Assembly (NCBI GenBank): GCA_902781945.1
Contig: CACZLE010000008.1
Location: 1-64,000 of the forward strand
Source: an uncultured Eubacteriales bacterium
GTDB lineage: Bacteria > Bacillota > Clostridia > Christensenellales > Aristaeellaceae
Length of the DNA stretch: 64,000 nucleotides
Reading direction: 5' to 3'
Under the pieces are notes generated by a model. It saw only the letters and a program-made list of their open reading frames with translations. It did not search any database and was not told where the DNA came from. Below, piece by piece: positions 52,164 to 60,952 of the stretch. Numbering within the stretch: position 1 is the first letter of the stretch; the number at the start of each line of letters is the position of its first letter. Both the position numbers and the translations under genes were made by a program.

Positions 52164-53876
52164 ATGGCAAAAGGTCAAGGCGCGGCGCTGGATCGCAAAA
52201 AGCTGATGGGCGATCCCATTATGATGACCACCATCGTGGTCCTCATCGCCTTCCTGACGCTGTTCATCCTCTATCCGCTGGCCATCCTGCTGGTGGACAG
52301 CCTGTATGGCACAAACGGCTTCTCCATCGATACCTTCAAGCGCATTTTCGGCATGTGGACCTTCCGCCGGGCCATCGGCAATACCCTCAAGGTGGGCTTC
52401 GTGGTGGGCATCCTGTCCACCCTCATCGGCCTGCTTTTCGCCTATGTGGAGGTCTATGTCCGCATGCGCAAGGTTGTGGGCGGACTGTTCAAGGTGGTTT
52501 CCATGCTGCCCGTGGTCTCTCCGCCCTTCGTGCTCTCCCTGTCCATGATCATGCTCTTTGGCCGCTCGGGCCTCATCACCCGGTTCCTGCTGGGCATCTA
52601 CGATAACGACATCTACGGCTATTGGGGCATCGTCATCGTGCAGACGCTGACCTTCTTCCCCGTGTGCTACATGATGCTCAAGGGCCTGCTCAAGAACATC
52701 GACCCCTCCATGGAGGAGGCCGCTCGGGATATGGGCGCTTCCCGCTGGAAGGTGTTCACCACCGTCACCTTCCCCCTGCTGCTGCCGGGCCTGGGCAACG
52801 CCTTCCTGGTCACCTTCATCGAGTCCATCGCCGACTTTGCCAACCCCATGATCATCGGCGGCAGCTACGATACCCTGGCCACCACCATCTATCTGCAGAT
52901 CACCGGCGCCATGGATAAGGAAGGCGCCGCCGCCATGGCCGTGGTGCTGCTGTGCATCACGCTGGCCATGTTCGCCGTGCAGAAGTATTACCTGGAGCGC
53001 AAAACGGCGGCTACGCTTACGGGCAAGGCCAGCCGCGGGCGCATGCTGATCGAGGATAAATCCGTCACCATCCCGCTCACCATCCTGTGCTCCCTGGGCG
53101 CCATCTTCGTCATCATGATGTATATCTGCGTGCCCATCGGCGCGCTGTTCCCCACCTGGGGCTATCGCTTCACGCCTTTGACCTTCAAGTGGTTCAGCCA
53201 GGTCTTTACCCGCTACCGCGGCCTGCAGGCCTTCCGGGATTCCTTCGTGCTGTCCCTCATCGCCTCGCCCATCACGGCCCTGCTTTCCATGATCATCTCC
53301 TACCTGGTGGTCAAGCGCAAGTTCAAGGCCAAGGGCTTCATCGAGGCCGTCTCCATCCTGGCCATGGCCGTGCCCGGCACGGTGCTGGGCGTGGGCTATA
53401 TCCGCGGCTTTGCCAACGGTATCTTCCATACCGGCATCCTCAGCTCCCTCTACGGCACGGGCCTCATCCTGATCATCGTGTTTGTGGTGCGCTCCCTGCC
53501 CACGGGCACGCGCTCGGGCATCTCCGCCCTGCGGCAGATCGATAAGTCCATCGAGGAGAGCGCCTACGATATGGGCGCGGACAGCCTCAAGGTGTTCACC
53601 TCCGTCACCCTGCCCCTGATCAAGGATTCCTTCCTCTCCGGTCTGGTCACCGCCTTCGTGCGTTCCATCACCGCCATTTCCGCCATCATCCTGCTGGTGA
53701 CGCCCAGCTACCTGCTCATCACCGTGCAGATCAACGAGTTCGCGGAGAAGGGCGCCTTCAGCATCGCCTGCGCCTTCGCCACCATCCTGATCATCATCAC
53801 CTATGGCGCTGTGCTGCTGATGAACCTGTTCATCAAATTCTTTGGCACCAGTAGAAAGCAGAAGGAGGTCGATTGA
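52164..53876 (+). CDS. Fused two-domain ABC permease, FbpB type
   Basis: A 570-residue permease made of two six-helix halves, each with its EAA loop: EEAARDMGASRWKVFTTVTF (about residue 185) and EESAYDMGADSLKVFTSVTL (about 462). Such doubled permeases serve Fe3+ (FbpB) and related AfuA systems. RBS AAAGGAG. Downstream ATPase follows directly. Confidence 0.92.
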   Translation: MAKGQGAALDRKKLMGDPIMMTTIVVLIAFLTLFILYPLAILLVDSLYGTNGFSIDTFKRIFGMWTFRRAIGNTLKVGFVVGILSTLIGLLFAYVEVYVRMRKVVGGLFKVVSMLPVVSPPFVLSLSMIMLFGRSGLITRFLLGIYDNDIYGYWGIVIVQTLTFFPVCYMMLKGLLKNIDPSMEEAARDMGASRWKVFTTVTFPLLLPGLGNAFLVTFIESIADFANPMIIGGSYDTLATTIYLQITGAMDKEGAAAMAVVLLCITLAMFAVQKYYLERKTAATLTGKASRGRMLIEDKSVTIPLTILCSLGAIFVIMMYICVPIGALFPTWGYRFTPLTFKWFSQVFTRYRGLQAFRDSFVLSLIASPITALLSMIISYLVVKRKFKAKGFIEAVSILAMAVPGTVLGVGYIRGFANGIFHTGILSSLYGTGLILIIVFVVRSLPTGTRSGISALRQIDKSIEESAYDMGADSLKVFTSVTLPLIKDSFLSGLVTAFVRSITAISAIILLVTPSYLLITVQINEFAEKGAFSIACAFATILIIITYGAVLLMNLFIKFFGTSRKQKEVD

Positions 53877-53878
53877 CC

Positions 53879-54967
53879 ATGGCAGACAAGCGAGTAAAAG
53901 AGCCCAAGGGCGTCAAATTGGATCATATTTCCAAAATCTATAAGGACCCCAAGACCGGCAAGGAATTCTATGCCGTGCACGACGTGGCGCTGGAGATGAA
54001 GCCCGGCTCCTTCATCACCCTGCTGGGCCCCTCCGGCTGCGGCAAAACCACCACGCTGCGCATGATCGCGGGCTTTGAAAGCCCGGACGAGGGCGAAATC
54101 TATCTGGGCGGCGAGCCCATAAACGCCCTGACGCCCAACAAGCGCGACACCGCCATGGTGTTCCAGTCCTACGCCCTGTTCCCGCACTACAACGTGTTTG
54201 ACAACGTGGCCTACGGCCTGCGGCTGCGCAAGGTGCCCAAGGACGAGATCAAGCGCCGGGTCACCGATATCCTGGCGCTGGTGGAGCTCAGCGGCATGGA
54301 ATCCCGCATGACCAACCAGCTCTCCGGCGGCCAGCAGCAGCGCGTGGCCCTGGCCCGCGCCCTGGTGGTGGAGCCCGGCGTGCTGCTCTTTGACGAGCCC
54401 CTGTCCAACCTGGACGCCAAGCTGCGCGTGCAGATGCGCACCGAGATCCGCCGCATCCAGCAGAAGCTGGGCATCACCGCCATCTACGTCACCCATGACC
54501 AGAGCGAGGCCATGTCCATCTCCGACCAGATCATCCTGATGAAGGGCGGCGTCATCGCCCAGATGGGCACCCCCATGGAGATCTACTATCATCCCAACAG
54601 CGAGTTCGTGGCCGATTTCATCGGCGAGTGCAACTTCTTAAAGGGCAAGATCAGCGGCAAGGACGGTAAGATCACCACGATCGACCTGCCCGCCGGCAAG
54701 GTGGGCGTCACCACCGATAAGGCCACAAAGCCCGGCGACGACGCCGAAATCGTGGTCCGCCCCGAAGCCATCGTCATCGCCGATCAGGGCCAGCTGCCCT
54801 GCAAGGTGGAGCTGAGCTGCTTCATGGGCTCCTACCAGAACTACCACGTCCGCGTGGGGGATACCCTGGTCAAGATCACCGACAACTGCCCCGTCAACAA
54901 GAAGATCTACAACGTGGGCGACAGCGCCTATATCTCCTTCGACGCCTCCTGCGCCCATCTGCTGTAA
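53879..54967 (+). CDS. ABC transporter ATPase, FbpC/PotA type
   Basis: A 362-residue ATPase. Walker A LGPSGCGKTTTLRM, QSYALFPHYNVFDNVAYGLRLRKVP, LSGGQQQRVALARAL, DEPLSNLDAKLRVQ, and a TOBE-like C-terminus. ATG at 53879 preferred to a TTG two codons earlier. Powers the fused permease encoded next to it. Confidence 0.92.
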   Translation: MADKRVKEPKGVKLDHISKIYKDPKTGKEFYAVHDVALEMKPGSFITLLGPSGCGKTTTLRMIAGFESPDEGEIYLGGEPINALTPNKRDTAMVFQSYALFPHYNVFDNVAYGLRLRKVPKDEIKRRVTDILALVELSGMESRMTNQLSGGQQQRVALARALVVEPGVLLFDEPLSNLDAKLRVQMRTEIRRIQQKLGITAIYVTHDQSEAMSISDQIILMKGGVIAQMGTPMEIYYHPNSEFVADFIGECNFLKGKISGKDGKITTIDLPAGKVGVTTDKATKPGDDAEIVVRPEAIVIADQGQLPCKVELSCFMGSYQNYHVRVGDTLVKITDNCPVNKKIYNVGDSAYISFDASCAHLL

Positions 54968-55003
54968 GGGGAGAAAAGCGCCATCGCCAACCTCAAACAA
55001 AGG

Positions 55004-55035
55004 CCGCCTGGATCATACGCGATCCAGGCGGTTTT
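55004..55035 (+). terminator. Terminator of the iron ABC operon
   Basis: CCGCCTGGATC/GATCCAGGCGG stem, 6-nt loop, TTTT. The remaining 55036-55235 gap is AT-rich with a TTGACA and a TATAAT too close together to be one promoter. Confidence 0.8.
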
Positions 55036-55235
55036 CGCTGCCTTGTCCTGCCATGGCATTTCGTTTTGTACGCCAGTTATCGAATACGAAACAATACGAA
55101 AATATATGTCGCATAAATTTTATAATTACAGGCTCATTTTGACAGATGTTTTGTGATATAATAAAACATGTATCAATTTATAGCGATTCACAGGCTGCTG
55201 CCGCAGCAACAAAAAAGAGAAAGGAAATATCTGTT

Positions 55236-56081
55236 ATGAGTACCCTGACCCGGGAATCCAACCCCAAGACCCGCACCCTGCTTCGTTCCAACCCCGTTTT
55301 GAGCCGCCTGAGCAAAATCAAGGAGCGCTCGGAGGCCAACGCGGCCACTTATCAGGGCATCGCCGTTAAAACCACCTATTTTCTGCTGATCACCCTGGCG
55401 GGCATGATCGCCCAGCTGCTGGTGAAGGCCGCCATGGCTGGGGAGCCCGTGTGGCAAACCATCCAGGTGTATAAAAAGTTCACCCTCACCCTGTCCATGA
55501 AGGAAGCCGTCATCGTCGGCGCGGTGCTGGTGGTGGGCTTTATCTCCGAGCTGCTGGGCATCTTTGTGCGCAAAACCGTGCCCGTCACCGGCACGCTGTA
55601 CGCCGCCAGCCAGGGCTATGTGATCTCCTTCCTGGTGTTCAAGGTGCTCACCGGCTACGAATATCTGGGCCTGGAGGCGCTGCTGCTCACCGTGGCCGTG
55701 GTGGCGGTCATGAGCTATCTCTATTCCTCCGGCATCGTCAAGGCGGATAAGAAATTCCGCACGGTGCTTCTGTCCCTGTTCCTGGGCAGCATCGGCCTGG
55801 GCCTGCTCAGCTTCCTGGGCTCCCTGATCCCGGCCACCCGGCCCTATGTGCAGGCCATGCTGCAAAATTCCGCCTTTACCATCGCCATGGACGTGCTCGG
55901 CCTGCTTATTGCCGCCCTGTTCCTGATCAGCGATTTCGCCATGATCGACGACTGCGTCAAGCAACATTATCCCAAGGAGTTTGAATGGTCCGCCGCCTTC
56001 GGCCTGGTGTTCACCGTGATCTGGATTTATCTCAAGATCCTGGACCTGCTGATGCGGCTTTCCAATAACAAGAATAATTAA
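55236..56081 (+). CDS. Bax inhibitor-1 / YccA family membrane protein
   Basis: A 281-residue protein with seven membrane segments after a basic, soluble 45-residue N-terminus. LISDFAMIDDCVKQHYPKEFEWSAAFGLVFTVIWIYLKIL carries the BI-1 hallmark (conserved Asp pair and EW-xAFGL). Members leak Ca2+ or protons and modulate membrane stress. ATG at 55236 with AAAGGAAA. Confidence 0.88.
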   Translation: MSTLTRESNPKTRTLLRSNPVLSRLSKIKERSEANAATYQGIAVKTTYFLLITLAGMIAQLLVKAAMAGEPVWQTIQVYKKFTLTLSMKEAVIVGAVLVVGFISELLGIFVRKTVPVTGTLYAASQGYVISFLVFKVLTGYEYLGLEALLLTVAVVAVMSYLYSSGIVKADKKFRTVLLSLFLGSIGLGLLSFLGSLIPATRPYVQAMLQNSAFTIAMDVLGLLIAALFLISDFAMIDDCVKQHYPKEFEWSAAFGLVFTVIWIYLKILDLLMRLSNNKNN

Positions 56082-56206
56082 GCTGATCCTGTTCTCCTTC
56101 GCCCTGCTGTCCGCCGTCGCGCTGGAATTCATTGACAAGGATAAGTGGGAATCATTTGAAAGTGGAAGCACGAATGCTTCCATGATCTGCTGCGATCTGA
56201 TTGCTT

Positions 56207-57430
56207 CTACCGCATGATGAGCCTGCAATCCGGGCTCTTGGGGACTTTATGCAGATATTTGCCCCCAACCGCGTGAAGTCCGACGAAGAAGACGCCGGAG
56301 AGCAACTGCATGCCGCACAGCAGCGCAAAGAAGGAACGCGTTCCGCAGGCTTCCAGCAGAAAGCCTCCTGCCGCCGCTGCAAAGAAATTCACGATGGCGC
56401 TGATGGAATTCACCAGCGCCTGCGTGCTGGCCTCCATACCCTCCGGTGCCAGCCGGTGCAGATATTGATATCTGCTGGCGACATAGAGCGCATAGGAAAA
56501 GCCGCGGAGCAGCTGCGCCGCGAAAAGAACGAAAATGGAATGCCCCATGGCATACAGGCTGTATTCCACCGTCAGGATCAGCACGCTGGCCAGCAGGAGC
56601 CATGCCCAGCCCGTGCGGTGGGAAAACTTTTTGATGAGCAGCAGCATCGGCACTTCGCATATGCCCGCCGCGAACATCAGGGCGCCGTACACGCTGCTGT
56701 CCAGACCGAATTCCTTCACGGCGTAAATCATATATGTGACGCGCCAGCTGAAAGGGATCTGATACAGTATTTCAAAAATGATGTGGCCGACGATCCAGTA
56801 ATTTAGAATGGAGCGAAAGGGCATATCCCGCAGGCGCTGACGCGCCTGCCTTTTCTTTGTTCCCTCGCTCTCCGCCGGAACGCGGGAGGAAAGCAGGATG
56901 GATAACGCCGCGAATCCGGCGAAAAAGTAATAGATATTCCGCACGGACATCGCCCGGAGAATGGGAACAAAAGCCAGGCTGAACAGCGCGTACCCAATGG
57001 ACGCCCAACTGCGGACGCTGCCGTAGGGGATTTTCAGCCCCGGATGGTCGTTGACCCGGACAAGCCATAATTCCATCATCATGTTGGATGGATGGAAAAA
57101 GAAATACATCACCATCAGCATCCCGATCATGACCAGCCGCCACAGGCCGCTTCCCTGGGACAGGGCGGGCAGGGTCAGCGAACAGACCGCGACCCCGGCC
57201 ATGCACAGCATGAAGCATTTTTTTACCGATTGGATGCGGTCTGACACGATTCCCCAGGTGGGCTGGGAAACGATGCTGATGCCGTTTACAAAGGCTGTGA
57301 TCAATCCCATCTGACCGGCGGTGATGCCAATGGATTCGAGAAAAACGGACAAGAAGTTCGCCGCCGCGAAACAGCCGTTGTAAATCAATTCCGTAATGGA
57401 TAACTGCGCCTGTATTTTTTTCCTGTTCAT
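56207..57430 (-). CDS. MFS permease
   Basis: A 407-residue transporter with 12 predicted segments, of the LacY/sugar-nucleoside symporter-like type. PTWGIVSDRIQSVKKCF carries the MFS D-R motif between helices 2 and 3; RVTYMIYAVKEFGLDSSVYGALMFAAGICEVPMLLLIKK is the second-half counterpart. Substrate unknown, probably a sugar or nucleoside. Weak RBS; 44 nt after the histidine phosphatase gene in the same direction, so likely co-transcribed. Confidence 0.85.
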   Translation of the reverse strand: MNRKKIQAQLSITELIYNGCFAAANFLSVFLESIGITAGQMGLITAFVNGISIVSQPTWGIVSDRIQSVKKCFMLCMAGVAVCSLTLPALSQGSGLWRLVMIGMLMVMYFFFHPSNMMMELWLVRVNDHPGLKIPYGSVRSWASIGYALFSLAFVPILRAMSVRNIYYFFAGFAALSILLSSRVPAESEGTKKRQARQRLRDMPFRSILNYWIVGHIIFEILYQIPFSWRVTYMIYAVKEFGLDSSVYGALMFAAGICEVPMLLLIKKFSHRTGWAWLLLASVLILTVEYSLYAMGHSIFVLFAAQLLRGFSYALYVASRYQYLHRLAPEGMEASTQALVNSISAIVNFFAAAAGGFLLEACGTRSFFALLCGMQLLSGVFFVGLHAVGGKYLHKVPKSPDCRLIMR

Positions 57431-57474
57431 CTTAGATCATCTTCTAAGGCAGCTTTTTTCTGATGCCGCAAGGG

Positions 57475-58164
57475 TCAATCCGCCTTTTGCTGGAGCACCA
57501 GCCCGCTGGAGATATCCAGGATATGGGCGGCGTCGTTGAACAGTTCGATCCGGGGATGGACATATTCGTCCTTCCGCACGGGGAATTCCAGGATGATCAC
57601 CGAGGTGAATTCATAGGGCATCACGGTGCAGACATAGGGGAAGGGCAGCGCCAGCAGATGCGACAGCACGCAGGCGCCCGACCCGCCATGGCTGAAAAGG
57701 GCGATGGTCTTCTGCCGGTCCGTTTCGCAATAATACCGGGCGCCTTCATGGCGATAGCCCTGTTCCCGCAGGAACGCGTCAAATTTGACGCTGATTTCAT
57801 CCAGATACCGGACCGCCGCGTTGCCCTTGAAATACGGATGCTGCCGCCAATCCTCCCGGTAAAAATCAAAATCCTCCCGGGAGATCATCCAGTCGCTCAG
57901 CGTCCAGGGATGTCCCTCCTGGGGAATGCCCGGGCCGCCCCAGGAGATCTCATGCATGTAATCCAGCGTCCGCACCGGCAGACCCAGCCGCTCCGCGGTA
58001 TAGGCAGCCGTCTGGGATGCGCGTCCTTGGGGAGAGGCGTAAATCTCTTCGATCCCTTCCCGCTCCAGCCGTATGGCGGCTGCCGCCGCCTGCTTTTTTC
58101 CGGTCTCCGTCAGGCAGTCCTTTTCATAGTTGGGCTCCCCGTGCCGAACAAAAATGATCCGCAT
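57475..58164 (-). CDS. Histidine phosphatase superfamily protein
   Basis: A 229-residue phosphoglycerate-mutase-like phosphatase. FVRHGEPNYEKD has the catalytic RHG, IYASPQGRASQTAAY the second Arg, and LFSHGGSGACVLSHLL the second catalytic His. Start at 58164 follows GAAGGAGG; a longer frame upstream lacks a site. Substrate unknown: alpha-ribazole-P or small sugar phosphates are possible. Confidence 0.88.
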   Translation of the reverse strand: MRIIFVRHGEPNYEKDCLTETGKKQAAAAAIRLEREGIEEIYASPQGRASQTAAYTAERLGLPVRTLDYMHEISWGGPGIPQEGHPWTLSDWMISREDFDFYREDWRQHPYFKGNAAVRYLDEISVKFDAFLREQGYRHEGARYYCETDRQKTIALFSHGGSGACVLSHLLALPFPYVCTVMPYEFTSVIILEFPVRKDEYVHPRIELFNDAAHILDISSGLVLQQKAD

Positions 58165-58194
58165 CGTATCCTCCTTCATGCTTTTCTGTCCACT

Positions 58195-58224
58195 ATTATA
58201 CAAAAGTCTCGCCCTGCTTTTCAA
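58195..58224 (-). promoter_or_regulatory. Promoter of the histidine phosphatase-MFS unit
   Basis: Minus strand TTGAAA (58219-58224), 18 nt, TATAAT (58195-58200). Confidence 0.75.
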
Positions 58225-58349
58225 GACAAATATACGCCATTCTTTTACATGATGAGTAGGGAACGAACAGGGGCCTTCTCCTTCAGGCTCTGAAAGAGAA
58301 GGCCCCGTCCATTCTCTCCTTGCCACTTTTTGTCTACAAAAAAGCATCA

Positions 58350-58376
58350 GGAGGACGCGCACGCTGCGCGTCCTCC
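58350..58376 (-). terminator. Terminator of the small basic peptide gene
   Basis: GGAGGACGCGC/GCGCGTCCTCC stem, 5-nt loop; a T6 run follows 6 nt later on the minus strand. The distance weakens it as a terminator. Confidence 0.6.
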
Positions 58377-58381
58377 CTTTT

Positions 58382-58513
58382 CTATGGGTTTCGCATCCTG
58401 GCGGGAATGCTTGGTTTACTGGGCGGGATCCAGTATTTCCGGATGCCCTTGCGCAGGCCCAGCCGCTTGTATTGGATGGTCTGCGGCTTTTGTAACGTTC
58501 CCGTTTTTTGCAT
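58382..58513 (-). CDS. Small basic protein of unknown function
   Basis: A 43-residue peptide starting MQKTGTLQKPQTIQYKRLG and ending PARMRNP, with eleven Lys/Arg and no Asp or Glu. I do not recognise it. It is supported by a full promoter (58569-58597), AGGTGAGG 4 nt before the ATG, and a hairpin right after the stop. It has no hydrophobic segment, so a nucleic-acid or membrane-surface binding role is more likely than a membrane peptide. Confidence 0.6.
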   Translation of the reverse strand: MQKTGTLQKPQTIQYKRLGLRKGIRKYWIPPSKPSIPARMRNP

Positions 58514-58568
58514 GCTTCCTCACCTCTTATGGGGATTGGTATGGAGCAGTCACGCTTTTGTCGGCCTC

Positions 58569-58597
58569 ATTATAGAAAAATATAAAATTGCTGTAAA
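58569..58597 (-). promoter_or_regulatory. Promoter of the small basic peptide gene
   Basis: Minus strand TTTACA (58592-58597), 17 nt, TATAAT (58569-58574), in an AT-rich stretch. Confidence 0.75.
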
Positions 58598-58713
58598 TAT
58601 TTAAAATTGCAATTTTTATTGTAAAAATTGCACAGATAATAAAGAGCGTATTTGCATCTATATAGGTATAAATCCACCACATCCGCCAACGTGCCAAAAA
58701 CAGACAAAAAGAA

Positions 58714-58733
58714 AGGCCTCCGTTCGGAGACCT
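58714..58733 (-). terminator. Terminator of the AraC-type gene
   Basis: AGGTCTCCG/CGGAGGCCT stem; then TTCTTTTTGTCTGTTTTT on the minus strand. Confidence 0.85.
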
Positions 58734-58789
58734 CGGATCTGGAAGCGGCAAAGGCGATTTAAGAATCAATAATGAACTATTATTAATTC

Positions 58790-59659
58790 TTAATTTCGGC
58801 TTGTCCCTGCGCTCTGCCGGTATTGCTCCGGAGAAACGCCGGTGCGGGCCTTGAAGGCACGGTAGAAGCTGGAGTAATCGGAAAAGCCGCATTGGGCGCT
58901 GGCGTCCTTGGGCTTTACGCCCTGACGGATCAGCTCCTGGGCGATCAGGATGCGGCGGATGATGAGATACTGGTGGATGGAAATGCCGGTGTATTTTTTG
59001 AATTCCCGCAGGATGTAATATTTGCTGGAATAAAAGGCGGCCGCCAGGTCATCCAGGGAAAGGGGCTCCATGGCGTGCTGGTTGATGTATTGGATCAGCT
59101 GGCTCATGCCTCGGCTGTATTCGCTTTGGGGCAGGGCGCCGCGGCTGGTCATCATGGACAGGGCGCGGATCAGCAGGATGCTCATGCGGCTGCGGTTGAT
59201 CAGCTTGGCGGCGGGCCGCCGGTCCTCCGACGCCTCGATCACCTCGTCGGTCATGGCGATCAGCTGCTTCAGGTCCTCCTCCTCCACGTGAAAATAATAC
59301 TGGTCGTTCCGGGTCATCTGCTCAATGGTGCCGGGAATATCGTAATCCGCCGCGCTGATGGACTGCAAAAACTCCCGGCGGGCGAAGAAATAAAACCGCT
59401 CGTAGGGGAGGGTGGTGTCCAGGTGAACGTTGCGGTGCATGATGCCGGGCGGATAGATCAGCACGTCTCCCCGGACGGGCTGAAAATCCAGGCCTTCCAC
59501 CACGATGCGGCTGTGGCCCTGGAGATAAAAGAATATTTCATAATGGGGATGATTGTGGTAAAATACTGGCTGGGCCGCCGTATCCACAAAATGATAGGCC
59601 TCAAATTCCCGTCCCGGGGGCATCTGATTGCTTCGATCCCATACTCTGCGCTGTTCCAT
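58790..59659 (-). CDS. AraC-family transcriptional regulator with cupin sensor domain
   Basis: A 289-residue regulator. The N-terminal part (about 25-110; HNHPHYEIFFYLQGHSRIVVEG, VRGDVLIYPPGIMHRNVH) is a cupin-like ligand domain; the last 100 residues are two helix-turn-helix units (LDDLAAAFYSSKYYILREFKKYTGISIHQYL and KDASAQCGFSDYSSFYRAFKARTGVSPEQYR). It is divergent from the oxidoreductase operon and probably activates it in response to a sugar. RBS GGGGAGGTG. Confidence 0.92.
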   Translation of the reverse strand: MEQRRVWDRSNQMPPGREFEAYHFVDTAAQPVFYHNHPHYEIFFYLQGHSRIVVEGLDFQPVRGDVLIYPPGIMHRNVHLDTTLPYERFYFFARREFLQSISAADYDIPGTIEQMTRNDQYYFHVEEEDLKQLIAMTDEVIEASEDRRPAAKLINRSRMSILLIRALSMMTSRGALPQSEYSRGMSQLIQYINQHAMEPLSLDDLAAAFYSSKYYILREFKKYTGISIHQYLIIRRILIAQELIRQGVKPKDASAQCGFSDYSSFYRAFKARTGVSPEQYRQSAGTSRN

Positions 59660-59719
59660 GCGGGCTCACCTCCCCTTTATTATAATCAACTTTTGCAATA
59701 AAACAAGCAAAATAAACTA

Positions 59720-59748
59720 TTTACTGGACTTTTTATCCATGCTATGAT
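59720..59748 (+). promoter_or_regulatory. Promoter of the Gfo/Idh/MocA operon
   Basis: TTTACT (59720-59725), 17 nt, TATGAT (59743-59748). It lies in the AraC-oxidoreductase divergent gap; the weak -35 fits activator dependence. Confidence 0.6.
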
Positions 59749-59781
59749 GCAAAAAAGATGAAACATAAAGGAGGCATGCCC

Positions 59782-60951
59782 ATGCTACGGGTCGCAATCG
59801 TCGGTACAGGCGGGATCGCCCATGAACACATGAAATCCTATCTGACCCTGAAAGACCGCTGCCAGGTGGTGGCATTGGCGGATATCATTCCCGGCAAGGC
59901 CCGCCGCTTCATGGAGGAATTCGGCCTTTCCTGCGATACCTATGAGGATCACCTGGACATCCTGCCCCGGCAGGACATCGACCTGGTGGATGTGTGCACC
60001 CCGCCCTTTGTGCACGCGCAAATCAGCATCAACGCCCTGAAAAGCGGCAAAAATGTGGTGTGTGAAAAGCCCATGGCGGCCTCCCTGGAGGAATGCGACG
60101 CCATGCTGCGCGCCCGGGACGAGAGCGGCAAGCTGCTGTCCATCATCGCCCAGAACCGCTTCCGCAAGCCCATCCGGGATCTGAAAGCATTGCTGGACAG
60201 CGGCATCGCGGGCAAGGTGCGCCACGCCGAGATCGACAGCTTCTGGTGGAGGGATCATTGCTATTACGATCTGTGGTGGCGGGGCACCTGGGAAAAGGAG
60301 GGCGGCGGCTGCACGCTGAACCACGCCGTCCATCACATCGACATGCTGGGCTGGATGATGGGCTTGCCCCAGCGGATCACAAGCGTCCTGGCCAATACCA
60401 ACCACGACAACGCCGAGGTGGAGGACCTTTCCGTCTCCGTGATGGAATATCCCGGCGCGCTGGCCACGGTGACGGCCTCGGTGGTGCATCACGGCGAGGA
60501 TCAAAAGCTGGTATTCCAATGTGAAAAGGCCCGCATCGCCGCGCCCTACGACGTGTTCGCCTCCATTCCCCAGCCCAACGGCTTCCCGCTGAAGGTGGCG
60601 GATATGGCCTTTGAAAAGCAGGCGACGGACTATCTGGCCTCCCTGCCGCCCCTGCGCTATGAATATCATACCGGCCAATTGGACAACGTGCTCACCGCCA
60701 TCGAAAAGGGCGATAAACCTGCCATCACCGGTGAGGATGGCCGCCGCACCATCGAGCTGATCACCGCCATTTACAAGGCCGGTTCCAGCCGTCTGCCGGT
60801 GGAATTCCCGCTGCAGCCGGACGATCCCTTCTACACCGTGGAGGGCATCCGGGCCAACGTGCCGCATTTCTATGAAAAGACCGTCTCCGTCATGGAGCAG
60901 GCGGGAGAGATGACCTTCGGCAGCGATCTGGGAGAAAAGGAGAAGAAATAA
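59782..60951 (+). CDS. Gfo/Idh/MocA-family oxidoreductase 1
   Basis: A 389-residue NAD(P)-dependent sugar oxidoreductase. GTGGIAHEHMKSYL nucleotide fold, VCEKPMAASLEE (EKP with catalytic Lys), and GGGCTLNHAVHHIDML with the active-site H-x-x-x-D. The ATG at 59782 follows AAAGGAGG by 7 nt; two earlier ATG codons in frame lack spacing. First gene of a three-gene operon. Confidence 0.9.
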   Translation: MLRVAIVGTGGIAHEHMKSYLTLKDRCQVVALADIIPGKARRFMEEFGLSCDTYEDHLDILPRQDIDLVDVCTPPFVHAQISINALKSGKNVVCEKPMAASLEECDAMLRARDESGKLLSIIAQNRFRKPIRDLKALLDSGIAGKVRHAEIDSFWWRDHCYYDLWWRGTWEKEGGGCTLNHAVHHIDMLGWMMGLPQRITSVLANTNHDNAEVEDLSVSVMEYPGALATVTASVVHHGEDQKLVFQCEKARIAAPYDVFASIPQPNGFPLKVADMAFEKQATDYLASLPPLRYEYHTGQLDNVLTAIEKGDKPAITGEDGRRTIELITAIYKAGSSRLPVEFPLQPDDPFYTVEGIRANVPHFYEKTVSVMEQAGEMTFGSDLGEKEKK

Positions 60952-60952
60952 T

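Noticed and set aside
55138-55160. TTGACA followed by TATAAT upstream of the Bax inhibitor-1 gene
   Set aside because: Spacing of only 12 nt is too short for a sigma-A promoter.
56082-56206. A hydrophobic open stretch after the Bax inhibitor-1 gene (LILFSFALLSAVALEFID)
   Set aside because: No start codon or ribosome site and no family resemblance; probably chance.
58270-58306. A long hairpin GGGGCCTTCTC/GAGAAGGCCCC
   Set aside because: No T-tract on either side, so it is not listed as a terminator; its function is unknown.
58283-58312. A nine-residue leader-peptide frame (MDGAFSFRA) on the minus strand within a long hairpin
   Set aside because: The ribosome site is too close to the ATG, there are no regulatory codon runs and no attenuated gene follows in the expected arrangement.
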